From positions 86,320-150,319 of the forward strand of contig JBJXGE010000001.1 of assembly GCA_046154185.1 (NCBI GenBank): a stretch of DNA of 64,000 nt, read 5' to 3'. The notes beneath the pieces are model-generated. The model searched no databases, was not told the DNA's origin, and saw nothing but the letters and a program-made list of their open reading frames with translations. Positions 1-7,778 of the stretch are shown in pieces. The stretch's first letter is position 1; each line of letters begins with the position of its first letter. Origin of the DNA: JBJXGE01 sp046154185. Its GTDB lineage: Bacteria; Planctomycetota; UBA8108; UBA1146; JAJFFE01. Position numbers and translations under genes: made by a program.

Positions 1-538
1 GCTCGCCGGTTGATTCCTCCGCCAGCACTTCGTCTGCGACCATGCGATCAATCTCGGCATCGGTCACAACTTCGTCGCCAGCGCCCTCGTAGCCATTCAT
101 GGCGCCGCTCGTCATGTCGAGAAACACGTCCATTCGCTCTTCCATGCTCTGAGCTTTCGCCATCGCTTGCTCGAAGTCGCGCTGAGTCGCGACTAAGTCC
201 GTATTGCCGAACGCCTCGGCTATGCCACGCGACACAGCATTCATAGCCCGTGCGAATTGCGCATGGGACTCCGCTTGGTTCTTGATCTGCACGGCGGTCT
301 CAATGCTGAGCAGTTGCCGCTCCATCATCCGTCGCTGCGCCGTCGTGCGCTTCAGTGTTTGCTTGAGAAAAGCGGCTTGCTGCTGCGAACCGAGTTGATG
401 GGCACGCTTGGCCTTCTGCAAATAGTCCGTCTCGTTGCGCTCGAGGTTGCGAATGTTGCGGCGAATCAGATTGACGCCCTTGCGAACCTCGATTTCGCGT
501 TCGATCCGCCGTTCTTCTCGTGATTTGAACAGTGCCAT
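1..538 (-). CDS. Snf7/ESCRT-III-like protein (Vps2/CHMP2-like), 3' end beyond window
   Basis: Read directly from the minus strand: 179 open codons from ATG at 538 to the window edge, with AAGGGAG upstream of the start. The product is almost wholly helical. A short amphipathic N-terminus (MALFKSREERR) precedes a basic helix (about 12-45), a long basic second helix (about 50-88), a segment SHAQFARAMNAVSRGI (91-106), a helix 115-148 with DFEQAMAKAQSMEERMDV, and an acidic tail with spaced hydrophobics (EIDRMVADEVLAEE). This basic-half/acidic-half plan, the AMxxVxxxI segment and the FExQ-xxMxxR-type helix match eukaryotic Vps2/CHMP2 ESCRT-III proteins better than classical PspA. ESCRT-III proteins polymerise on membranes and remodel them; that role is inferred here. 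It is the last visible gene of a five-gene operon. The C-terminus, where an MIT-interacting motif would lie, is outside the window. Confidence 0.8.
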   Translation of the reverse strand, partial: MALFKSREERRIEREIEVRKGVNLIRRNIRNLERNETDYLQKAKRAHQLGSQQQAAFLKQTLKRTTAQRRMMERQLLSIETAVQIKNQAESHAQFARAMNAVSRGIAEAFGNTDLVATQRDFEQAMAKAQSMEERMDVFLDMTSGAMNGYEGAGDEVVTDAEIDRMVADEVLAEESTGE

Positions 539-725
539 TTCGCTCCCTTGCAATTCGACTCAGCCAACCTCGGACAACGCGCCCTGCAATTCCGTCGCCA
601 CGTAGTTTCCTCGTGATCGGGCCGGCTTGCACGGTCAGTGCCGGCAACTGCGCGCTCCATCGCCACGACTCTGCACCAACGCGGTGGCGATTCTTACGCA
701 GGTTCGCTCGCGCTCCGGAGGCGAA

Positions 726-1343
726 TCAACGCTCCGGCTCGGGTTCCTGCTGCTGAAATCGCTCCAGTAGTTCCTCTTCTAACTGCGACGCCTCCTCGGT
801 CTTGCCGGCGGCCTCGTTGCGACGGACGACATCAAGTTCGGCGAGGAACAGCGCTTTTTCGGGATCGGCCGCTTCGCCATCGGATTGGCCGCTGCATTCT
901 TCGAGAATTTGATTCATCTCCTCGAGCGATCGGGCGCTTTCTTCGCGATCAAACCCCAACCGCTCGATCAGGCCGCTTTGCCGGAGGCGGGCCAACAACT
1001 TGCGCGCCCCGGCGCGATCCTCGCGACGATCGAGACTCTCGACCGCCCGCAATGTGCGCCGCAACGCGAGACCTTCCGTGCCGAAGGCGCGGCCGGCCAA
1101 GCGAAGGTCGACACCTTCGCGCCGATGCTCCTTGAACTCGTCCCACAAGGAATCCACTTCGACCGAAGAGCCAGCGCCGCGCGCCTGCTTTAGGCGCTCG
1201 ACGATCTGTTTGCGCTTGCGCTCCCAGCGTCGCACCGCGATCCGATTAGAACGTTGATCGCGCTCCACGGCCTTGAGTGCATTTCGAACTTCGAGCGGAT
1301 CAACTTCATTTCGCCGCAGGATCAGACGCAAGAGATTCTCCAT
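726..1343 (-). CDS. Helical ESCRT-III/PspA-like paralog (third in operon)
   Basis: 205 aa. The reading frame is open further upstream, but the ATG at 1343 overlaps the TGA of the preceding gene by one base (TGATG) and a GGAG lies about 10 nt before it, so coupled translation from here is likely. The protein is almost wholly charged helix: basic in the first two thirds (RRWERKRKQIVERL; RAGARKLLARLRQSG) and acidic in the last third (EEMNQILEEC onward, ending in a Gln/Glu-rich tail). That layout, and the helix with SLEEMNQILEE, resembles the ESCRT-III core followed by its acidic autoinhibitory part, but no single motif proves it. No signal peptide or transmembrane segment is visible. Its place between two other ESCRT-III-like genes is the main argument. 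It could instead be an unrelated coiled-coil partner. Confidence 0.7.
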   Translation of the reverse strand: MENLLRLILRRNEVDPLEVRNALKAVERDQRSNRIAVRRWERKRKQIVERLKQARGAGSSVEVDSLWDEFKEHRREGVDLRLAGRAFGTEGLALRRTLRAVESLDRREDRAGARKLLARLRQSGLIERLGFDREESARSLEEMNQILEECSGQSDGEAADPEKALFLAELDVVRRNEAAGKTEEASQLEEELLERFQQQEPEPER

Positions 1344-2044
1344 CACAGGTCTTGCTCCTTTTCGCTCATCGCTGCGGCGGCCACCGCGGCGGCGACCCTC
1401 GGCGCGGGCTCGCGCGATACGACCGGCGGCACGGGAATCGTCGCCGATTCCATGACCGGCGGTGCCGTTACTCGCCGCGCCGGCGTTGTGGACACCGCGC
1501 AACTCGTTCCGAGGATTTCCGCTTCGATCGAACGCAACTCGCTCGAATCGTCAAGCGCGGCGCTCAAGTCGGCGGTGAGGACGTCTTCCGTCTCGAGCAC
1601 TTCGCGGTAACTCGACAGTTCCTCCTCGTAACCAGCGAGTATCTGATCGATGGCGGATTCATCGACGCCTCGCATCTCCATGGCATCGAGCGACTGAATG
1701 CGACCGACCAGGCTGATCTGCAAGTTGATGTTGCGATTGTAGATCTTCTGCCGTTCCTCGAGATTGTCCATCTGCTTGCGGATGCGTTGCACGCTGCGCA
1801 ACGCGTTGTTCTTACTGCGCTCGGGAAGCGCGCCTTGTCGAACGCGCTCGACCTCTCGTCGCTCGACTTCTTCCAATGCCTCGATCTCGCGATTGACTCC
1901 GTTCACTTCCATCTCGTTGCGCGTGATCAGCTCGTCGAGGCCACGCAACAACTCACGAGGAGTCTTGGCGTCTCGCAGCAGATCGCGCGCTTCGCGAGGA
2001 ATCTCGCGGCGACCAAACAACTTCTTGATTCGTTCCATGAGCAT
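1343..2044 (-). CDS. ESCRT-III/PspA-like helical protein with Pro/Ala-rich tail
   Basis: 233 aa. Start chosen at ATG 2044, six bases after GAGGAG; a second in-frame ATG lies at 2038. The N-terminus MERIKKLFGRRE is a short amphipathic, basic helix of the kind used by PspA, Vipp1 and Snf7 to touch membranes. It is followed by long helices (about 30-70 and 75-120), the second basic (RSVQRIRKQMDNLEERQK), then an acidic helical part (about 135-185), and a Pro/Val/Ala-rich low-complexity tail carrying ESATIPVPPVV. Snf7 has the same order: amphipathic helix, basic hairpin, acidic C-terminal helices. Known members of this superfamily form membrane-bound filaments; the role here is inferred. It starts 10 nt after the upstream gene ends and overlaps the downstream gene by one base. 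Confidence 0.7.
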   Translation of the reverse strand: MLMERIKKLFGRREIPREARDLLRDAKTPRELLRGLDELITRNEMEVNGVNREIEALEEVERREVERVRQGALPERSKNNALRSVQRIRKQMDNLEERQKIYNRNINLQISLVGRIQSLDAMEMRGVDESAIDQILAGYEEELSSYREVLETEDVLTADLSAALDDSSELRSIEAEILGTSCAVSTTPARRVTAPPVMESATIPVPPVVSREPAPRVAAAVAAAAMSEKEQDL

Positions 2045-2054
2045 GGCAGCCTCC

Positions 2055-2933
2055 TCAGTAGCGATCCCGTTTGAGTAGCGGCCGGCCACTCACGGCCACG
2101 CGTTTGATGCGGGATTCCTCTTGGCTCAACAACCGCAGCGCTTCGTCGAGCACTTCGTCATCGACACCGAATTCGTTGAGCAGTGCTTCAATCTCGACGT
2201 GGCCGCCTGGGATTCGCAGCTCGGGCACTTGTCGCAGCAGTTCCAGCACACGCGTCACTTTTTCGTGATGCTCCTCCGGCTCAAAGACAGCGCGCAACTC
2301 GCCGAGCGGCTTCGGCAACGAGTCGTAGAGCTTCCACCCCCCGGGGGCTGCCGGCTCGATGAGAACAACCGCGAAATCCTCGCCACGGGGCACGCGCTGC
2401 GTCACGTCGTGGCTCCACCCCACCGTCGATAGCAACCCCAACACGTGGTAAACACCGGGCGCCCGCAGTTGCTCGCGAATCGCTTGATGCAATTCGGCGG
2501 CATCGAGACGCTCGATTGCGCCGCCGGTTCTTGCGAGGCGCGCCAGCGGACTGCGTGACGCCGCGACGACTGCGACGCGTGGTTTCCTGCGCCCGAGCAA
2601 ACTGCGCGTCCGAACGATAAAACGCAGAGAGCGGTTGTGCGGCAGACTCTCGAGCAGTTCGCTGTCGTAGAGGCGCGCCTCCTTCATCAGATTCGCGACC
2701 ACCGGATACGGATCAGTCCATTCTCCTACGCGATCCGCGGCAGCTAACGTGTAATGACACTTGTCGAGCGGACTGTACACGCGCTTGACGCGCGCAAAGC
2801 TCCGTTGAAAGCGCTCGAGAAACTGTTGCTCATGACCGCGCGCCTGCTGAATCGTCGTGGCGGAACTTGGCAGCACGAGTGGTGTCACGGCCGCGCCGCG
2901 GGAGTCACGCAGCACTGCAGATGGACGTTGCAT
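2055..2933 (-). CDS. Unrecognised protein of the ESCRT-like operon
   Basis: 292 aa, ATG at 2933, 15 nt after the MerR-type gene ends. I do not recognise the family. The first half is mixed alpha/beta with basic stretches (RFIVRTRSLLGRRKPRVAVV). The middle has a region LRAPGVYHVLGLLSTVGWS followed by beta-rich sequence (EDFAVVLIEPA). The C-terminal 75 residues (about 215-285) are helical and contain RVLELLRQVPE and EIEALLNEFGVDDEVLDEAL, compatible with a winged-helix-like fold ending in a basic strand. No signal peptide or transmembrane segment is seen. Because it sits between the regulator and the ESCRT-III-like genes, a sensor, adaptor or filament-regulating role is possible, but this is inference from position only. 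Confidence 0.75.
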   Translation of the reverse strand: MQRPSAVLRDSRGAAVTPLVLPSSATTIQQARGHEQQFLERFQRSFARVKRVYSPLDKCHYTLAAADRVGEWTDPYPVVANLMKEARLYDSELLESLPHNRSLRFIVRTRSLLGRRKPRVAVVAASRSPLARLARTGGAIERLDAAELHQAIREQLRAPGVYHVLGLLSTVGWSHDVTQRVPRGEDFAVVLIEPAAPGGWKLYDSLPKPLGELRAVFEPEEHHEKVTRVLELLRQVPELRIPGGHVEIEALLNEFGVDDEVLDEALRLLSQEESRIKRVAVSGRPLLKRDRY

Positions 2934-2948
2934 GGGTATCTTCGCCTT

Positions 2949-3530
2949 TCAACTGTGCGAGAGTTGTTCGTCCGGCGCCACCCAACGCCAACTTGCGTCG
3001 GGCTCCCGCCGCCAACTCGAGTGTGCGCGCAAATCTTCGTAAAGTTCGGCAAGCTCCACTTCGCGCGGCGAACGCAGACCGGACTCTCCCCGTCGAGAGC
3101 GCGGGTAAAGCGTCAAGTCGCCGCGAAGCGTCCGGAGGTAGGCGCTCAGCAGCCAATCGCGCTCGACGCGCTGCCAGCGTTCCGTCCGATTCGCCTCGGC
3201 GTGAAGTTCGAGACACCGCTCGGCAAGCACATCGAGCTCGCTCGATTGTTGTCGAACCAGCTCGCGAATCGCCGCGAGCGAGGACTTGAAGCGCGTCTTC
3301 AAGACGTGGATCACGAGCAGCAAGTGAAGCGTTTCGCGCTCCGGAAACATCGCGACGCGGCCATGAAGACTTGGTGCGCCGAGCAAGCCCTCGTTGACGT
3401 AAAAGCGCAGGGTTCGGACGGTGGTGCGAAAACCGAGCTCAGCGCAGCGCGCCGCCAGCCCGCGGTAGTCGACAAGCCCGCCAAGGTCCGCTTGCAGTCG
3501 TCTCGAGAGTTCGATGGCTTTCGTCTCCAA
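2949..3530 (-). CDS. MerR-type transcriptional regulator
   Basis: 193 aa, TTG start at 3530 preceded by a strong ribosome site (AGGTGAGG about 7 nt upstream). Residues about 20-95 form a MerR winged helix: the RTLRFYVNEGLL motif, a wing with GRVAMF, then a helical stretch ending SLAAIRELV. The remaining 100 residues are helical and basic and do not show the Cys or His set of metal-sensing MerR proteins, so the effector is unknown. MerR proteins usually bind inverted repeats in overlong promoter spacers and twist the promoter open. It is the first gene of the ESCRT-like operon and faces a 17-bp inverted repeat centred about 55 bp upstream, which suggests autoregulation of the whole operon. Confidence 0.85.
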   Translation of the reverse strand: METKAIELSRRLQADLGGLVDYRGLAARCAELGFRTTVRTLRFYVNEGLLGAPSLHGRVAMFPERETLHLLLVIHVLKTRFKSSLAAIRELVRQQSSELDVLAERCLELHAEANRTERWQRVERDWLLSAYLRTLRGDLTLYPRSRRGESGLRSPREVELAELYEDLRAHSSWRREPDASWRWVAPDEQLSHS

Positions 3531-3576
3531 CCGGATTCCTCACCTCACCGAAAGTGTGTGCGGCGTACGAGCGACG

Positions 3577-3593
3577 CTGACAGTCGTTGTCAG
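3577..3593. promoter_or_regulatory. Operator-like inverted repeat upstream of the MerR-type gene
   Basis: CTGACA at 3577-3582 and TGTCAG at 3588-3593 are perfect inverted repeats separated by GTCGT. A further GTCAG follows at 3599-3603. The site lies 47-63 bp before the TTG start of the regulator gene, where a promoter is expected. MerR-family operators are typically short inverted repeats in the promoter spacer. No clear -35/-10 pair was identified around it, so the link to the regulator is inferred. Confidence 0.5.
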
Positions 3594-3789
3594 TGATCGT
3601 CAGTTGAGCAAGCAACGTGCCGATGGAATCAGCGGCCCGGACTAGAAGCGCAAGCGCCTTGAAGATAAGTGGTAACGCGCGGCGAGCCCGCCGCGCAAGC
3701 GGGCGAGGTGGCGATCAGAACTTTCAATGCGCCGGCGCATCCTGGCGCGTCACACGCCGCGAACACCACTTCGGCGCCGATTCGTTGCG

Positions 3790-4368
3790 TTAGACCTCAA
3801 CGAACTCGAGCTGCCCGACATACGGGAGATTGCGGTAATAACCCTGATAGTCGAGGCCATACCCGACGACGAACTCACTCGGGATATTGAAGCCGATGTA
3901 CTCGATGTTCGAAATCTTGACGTTGTTGCGCGGTTTGTGCAGCAGGGAACAAACCTTGAGCGAAGCAGGTTTGCGCGCGGAGATGTTGGCCTTCAAATAC
4001 TCGAGTGTGAGCCCGGTATCCACGATGTCTTCAACCAGTAACACGTGGCGGTTCGATACCGATTGAGCAAGATCGAGTTCCATTTTTACTTCACCGGATG
4101 TCACGACTTGATTGCCATAGCTCGAGACCCGCAAAAAGTCTGTCGTCATGGGTGTGTCCAGTTGGCGAATGAGGTCGGCCACGAAGATAAAGGCGCCTTT
4201 CAGCACACAAATGACGATCGGATCGAGATCTCGATAGTCCATCGTCAGTTGGCGCCCCAACTCGCGGATGCGCGTCTTGATGCGCTCTTCGGATAACAAC
4301 ACCTGAATGCGATGCGCCGGCAGTTGCGGCGGCGCGACATTCGCGCTCGATTGGGGTTGCAACGACAT
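3790..4368 (-). CDS. hpt: Hypoxanthine phosphoribosyltransferase
   Basis: 192 aa from ATG at 4368; the frame is open further upstream but that part (PAQSSTTFAARQ and beyond) is not family-like. It salvages hypoxanthine/guanine by transferring phosphoribosyl from PRPP in the cytoplasm. Visible family marks are the ELGRQLTMDY region (about 36-45), VICVLKGAFIF (52-62), the PRPP-binding loop VLLVEDIVDTGLT (109-121) with the two acidic residues, and the closing segment VVGYGLDYQGYYRNLPYVG. Length is normal for bacterial HPRT (about 180). It lies 116 bp downstream of the uracil phosphoribosyltransferase-like gene on the same strand, so the two may form a salvage operon. Confidence 0.95.
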   Translation of the reverse strand: MSLQPQSSANVAPPQLPAHRIQVLLSEERIKTRIRELGRQLTMDYRDLDPIVICVLKGAFIFVADLIRQLDTPMTTDFLRVSSYGNQVVTSGEVKMELDLAQSVSNRHVLLVEDIVDTGLTLEYLKANISARKPASLKVCSLLHKPRNNVKISNIEYIGFNIPSEFVVGYGLDYQGYYRNLPYVGQLEFVEV

Positions 4369-4484
4369 GTGCCCTGACTCCGTTGTGCGCGGCTGGCGCG
4401 CCGCAAATGTTGTTGAAGATTGCGCCGGACACCACACGGACCGCCTGCAGTTGGCAAGCGGCGACTCGCGGAGAGCATCCCGCG

Positions 4485-5297
4485 TCAAACGTACGAATTG
4501 TTGAGAATCTCGCCGAATCCGCCCCCACCCGGAATGATGTACTGATGCCGATCCAGACCATCCTCAAGCTCCCACTCACTGCCTGGGGTGGTTTCGAGTA
4601 TGCGTTCCGGGCTAGCGCCGCGATCGACACGGATGGCGTAGATTACGACGTCCGGATGGGCGGCGCGCATCGCGCGGATGTAGTTCGGCGTGATGATCAA
4701 ATGAATGTTGATGATTTTCGCCGGCTTGCCGGGCACTTGCTGTTTGTAATAGTCGATGGCGCGGATGAGCGACGAACCGGTTGCCGCCATCGGATCTGGA
4801 AAGATCAGCACGCGATTCTCGACTTCGCCGCCGATCTTGCCGCCATGAATGCCCGCGCCGGTAACTCGACCCTGATCATCCGTCTCCCGCTCCATAATGA
4901 GATGATCCTGACGCACTCCCGCTGGATTCATGAACTCATTGAGCATGTGAAAACAAATATGCGAAGGAAAAGTACCGGCGCGCGCGATGTTAACCGTGAC
5001 CACGCGCGTATTGGGATCGATCACGACGCCTTCGTAGTAGCCTCGCGAGTCGCCGGCCGCGCCCATACGCGTTTCGATCCGTGCTTTGGTGAGCGGAAAC
5101 TCGCGGTTGTAAACGTGGACGAGCAAATGGCGATAACAGTTTTCGATCAAGTCATTGATGCGCGGCTGGACAGTCGTCGGAGAGCAGACAGTCGCAAGCT
5201 GCGTCAGTAAGTACGGCTCGGCGATGATCCGCACTTGCTGACCGTAGCAATGCTCGAGCTCGGGAATACTCGCCTTGCGGTACGCGCGTTCCCCCAT
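4485..5297 (-). CDS. upp: Uracil phosphoribosyltransferase-like protein, long form
   Basis: 270 aa from ATG at 5297 (MGERAYRKAS). Family features: the PRPP loop VLIFPDPMAATGSS (163-176), VNIARAGTFPS (102-112) corresponding to the RAG motif, and the C-terminal uracil-pocket glycine run IIPGGGGFGEILNN (about 254-267). UPRT converts uracil and PRPP to UMP. Bacterial Upp is usually about 208 aa. The extra length lies in an N-terminal segment and in an insertion with HGGKIGGEVE before the PRPP loop, so this is a divergent branch and substrate preference is not certain. It precedes hpt on the same strand. Confidence 0.85.
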   Translation of the reverse strand: MGERAYRKASIPELEHCYGQQVRIIAEPYLLTQLATVCSPTTVQPRINDLIENCYRHLLVHVYNREFPLTKARIETRMGAAGDSRGYYEGVVIDPNTRVVTVNIARAGTFPSHICFHMLNEFMNPAGVRQDHLIMERETDDQGRVTGAGIHGGKIGGEVENRVLIFPDPMAATGSSLIRAIDYYKQQVPGKPAKIINIHLIITPNYIRAMRAAHPDVVIYAIRVDRGASPERILETTPGSEWELEDGLDRHQYIIPGGGGFGEILNNSYV

Positions 5298-5455
5298 TTG
5301 AGATTCCTCATCCGGTGCCCAAGCAAAAACTTGCCCGCTCGAAGTGAGATTGCGATGTCGCCCGCGCGCCACTCATGGGTCGCTGACGTCGCCGAATTCT
5401 AAGGCGCTCGCCGCGATTTGAAATGGCCGAAAAGAAAAATCCAAGCGCGGCGAAA

Positions 5456-7453
5456 TCAGTGACTCCCAAGGTCGAGACCCGGGATTCCGGCGCAGTTCGG
5501 ATCAGCGAGCCAAGCATTGAGAGTCGCCAACCCACCACTGGGCGTGCGTGTCAACCCGGAGGTACTCGCTTCGACTTCTCCGAGGATCGCCTGGGCCAGC
5601 GCGTTCTCGGCGTCAAAAAGCAGTACTTCCCCGGCCGCTCGTCGCGCCGCGTCGAGGTCGCCATCGAGCAAACTCAGCAACGCATCGACGCACCAAAGTC
5701 CGTGATCGGCCGGCTCGACCTCTAGTGCCGCGCGCAATTGCTCGCGAACTCGCTCGCTGGCCTCCGCATCCACATGGTGTTTGGCGGCGTCCCAGCGCAG
5801 CCGCACCATCTCGGGAAACCGCTCGAACGCGGTCAAAAAGGCCGCGTGGGCGAGTTCATATTCTTCAGTCGCGAGCAGCGCCAGACCGTGCAAATACTGG
5901 ATCGCGCCGCTCGTCGGCAGCTCGAGCGCCGCTGTGTGCAGCGCCGCGACGGCATCGTCATAGCGCCCGGCTCGGTACAAACTCCAACCCTCGCAAAAAC
6001 TCAGTTCCGCGGGCGCAAGTTCCGCAGACTTGTCGGCGGCGGTAGTGCGGTCGGTCTCATCCACGTCGCCCTGACGGCGACGGTCACCGAGATCGACGTA
6101 ATAAGTGACATCGACCGGATAGCAGAGCCCGCAATCGCGCACTCGGTAGTAGTGCCAACCATGAAGCCCGCACTGGTAGCGATGGCAGTGATGCGCGTAC
6201 CCGCACGAGTGATCGTAGCCAAGATGTGAACAACTCGAGTAAAGGCTCAGTCGACACGAACCGTATCGAACGCTGTACCACGAATAGTAATCGCAGCCGT
6301 AACTGTCGAGATACGCGAACGGGTAGATCCAAAAATAACCGTAGTACGGATAGCAGACGCTGAAGTACCGCGCGTGGCGGTGGTGATGATGCCGAGCGTG
6401 TCGGAACGACGGAAGACCGACGTGCACCGACGTGACAATGTGCGATTCGCCAAGGGACGCTGCGCGGCGAACACGGGCCCGACCGTCGCTCGACACCGAA
6501 CTGCTCGCAACGATGCTGCTGGCGCCGAGACCTACGCCCGTGCCGGACCCAGGCAGATTCCGGCCGAGCCGACTTCCGGAATTGCGCAACGCCGATGATC
6601 GCAACGACACGTCGCTCCGCAGCCGACTGGCCATCGACCCTCGCAGCCGCGAGGCCGACACGATCGACTCACGACGGTCATTCCCGTCGCGCCCGATCTC
6701 ACTCCGTGAACTGCGCGAATTGCGCTCCGCGCCGCGTTCACGTTTGAGAGTTGTACTCGCCGCCGCGGGCGTGCGCCCACGCAAGTGCGAAGTCGATTGC
6801 GATGTCGATGGCACCTCATGGCGCGACGCCCCACGCGACTCGCTGCCAAATCTCGAACCGGACTCTGGATTCGCTGGGGAGGCCCTTCGCGGTGACAACT
6901 GCGGCGTCGAGGAACGCGGTGCAACATTGCGGGGCGCGGTCGTGCGCGGCGCTGGCGCCGGTCGCTCAAACGACGGTCGCTCCTTGGTCGGTTGCGTCGC
7001 CTCGCGGCGCGTGGAACGCGACGGATTCCGGTTCGCCCGCTCGTCGCTGTCGAATCCGCGCGGCATACTGGGACGCGCCTGCGATCGACGATTGCTTCCA
7101 CCGGAAGTCGCCGGCGCGGCGCGACGCGACCCGGCGGGCGCGCTTCGCGGCTGGACCGCGGGCGACGCTTGTCGTCGCGGATTTGAGTTGACGCTCGGAG
7201 CGGGTCTACTTGGTCGGCTTTGACCACTCGGTCGTGTCGATGGACGCGCGGCGGCGCCGCTCGACGGTCGCGAAGACGGAGCTGACGATGCACTGTTGCT
7301 ACCGCGCCCGCCGCGTTGCGTCGGCGCAGAGTACGCCGCGTCCATCGCCGCGACCAAGACCGCCGTCACACACAAGAGAATTGTCAACGCCAGCCGCACG
7401 ACGGTTCGTTTCGCTGTCCGCTTCGCTGTTCGTTCCACAAACTCGGTCGACAT
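5456..7453 (-). CDS. Exported Ser/Arg-rich protein with Tyr/Cys/His-rich segment and TPRs
   Basis: 665 aa from ATG at 7453, which has GGAG six bases upstream. A basic start plus hydrophobic stretch (LALTILLCVTAVLVAAM) ending in AYSA is a signal peptide or anchor. Residues about 45-310 are low-complexity Ser/Arg/Pro/Gly sequence. A His-run (HARHHHHRHAR) then opens an unusual segment of about 110 residues rich in Tyr, Cys, His and Gly (YPYYGYFWIYPFAYLDSY, GYAHHCHRYQCG). The last 190 residues are TPR-like (LSFCEGWSLYRAGRYDDAVA; IQYLHGLALLATEEYELAHA). I do not recognise the whole architecture. Cell-surface or periplasmic location is inferred. The TPR part suggests protein-protein contacts; the Cys/His/Tyr part could be cross-linked or bind metal. 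Confidence 0.8.
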   Translation of the reverse strand: MSTEFVERTAKRTAKRTVVRLALTILLCVTAVLVAAMDAAYSAPTQRGGRGSNSASSAPSSRPSSGAAARPSTRPSGQSRPSRPAPSVNSNPRRQASPAVQPRSAPAGSRRAAPATSGGSNRRSQARPSMPRGFDSDERANRNPSRSTRREATQPTKERPSFERPAPAPRTTAPRNVAPRSSTPQLSPRRASPANPESGSRFGSESRGASRHEVPSTSQSTSHLRGRTPAAASTTLKRERGAERNSRSSRSEIGRDGNDRRESIVSASRLRGSMASRLRSDVSLRSSALRNSGSRLGRNLPGSGTGVGLGASSIVASSSVSSDGRARVRRAASLGESHIVTSVHVGLPSFRHARHHHHRHARYFSVCYPYYGYFWIYPFAYLDSYGCDYYSWYSVRYGSCRLSLYSSCSHLGYDHSCGYAHHCHRYQCGLHGWHYYRVRDCGLCYPVDVTYYVDLGDRRRQGDVDETDRTTAADKSAELAPAELSFCEGWSLYRAGRYDDAVAALHTAALELPTSGAIQYLHGLALLATEEYELAHAAFLTAFERFPEMVRLRWDAAKHHVDAEASERVREQLRAALEVEPADHGLWCVDALLSLLDGDLDAARRAAGEVLLFDAENALAQAILGEVEASTSGLTRTPSGGLATLNAWLADPNCAGIPGLDLGSH

Positions 7454-7778
7454 GGTTTCTCCATTTCTCTCGGTGCTTCTCACGCATTGCCAGCTGGAGA
7501 AACACAGGAGGGGATCGGCCGCATCCTACCGCCAGGCCTTGGTGAAGACAAACGACGAGGTGCGCGCAGACTCCCGCCGTCGACAAAACGGCGGCGCGAC
7601 AGGACTATTCGGATGCAGTTGAAAATGTCGGTGAGCGGCCGCGCCAACTCGACACGCCGCGGCGCCGGTTGGGTTTACCGAACGTGTTCCGCGATCGTCG
7701 ACCGCCGGAACAAGGGTCCGCGCAGGATGACTTCACAGTTGGAGGTCGAGATCTGACGTCGGTCGGTTTGTTCCAGGG
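7454..7778. other. 325-bp intergenic region
   Basis: It lies between the stop of the sensor-kinase-like gene (7779) and the start of the Ser/Arg-rich exported protein (7453), both on the minus strand. I saw a ribosome site at the exported-protein start and a weak 6-bp inverted repeat (GTTCCG...CGGAAC near 7688-7711) but no convincing terminator or promoter. Small open frames here have no family features. Confidence 0.5.

Noticed and set aside
659..691. Hairpin (ATCGCCAC...GTGGCGAT) in the leader of the Vps2-like gene
   Set aside because: Only eight base pairs with a 17-base loop and no T-rich tail; not convincing as a terminator or riboswitch.
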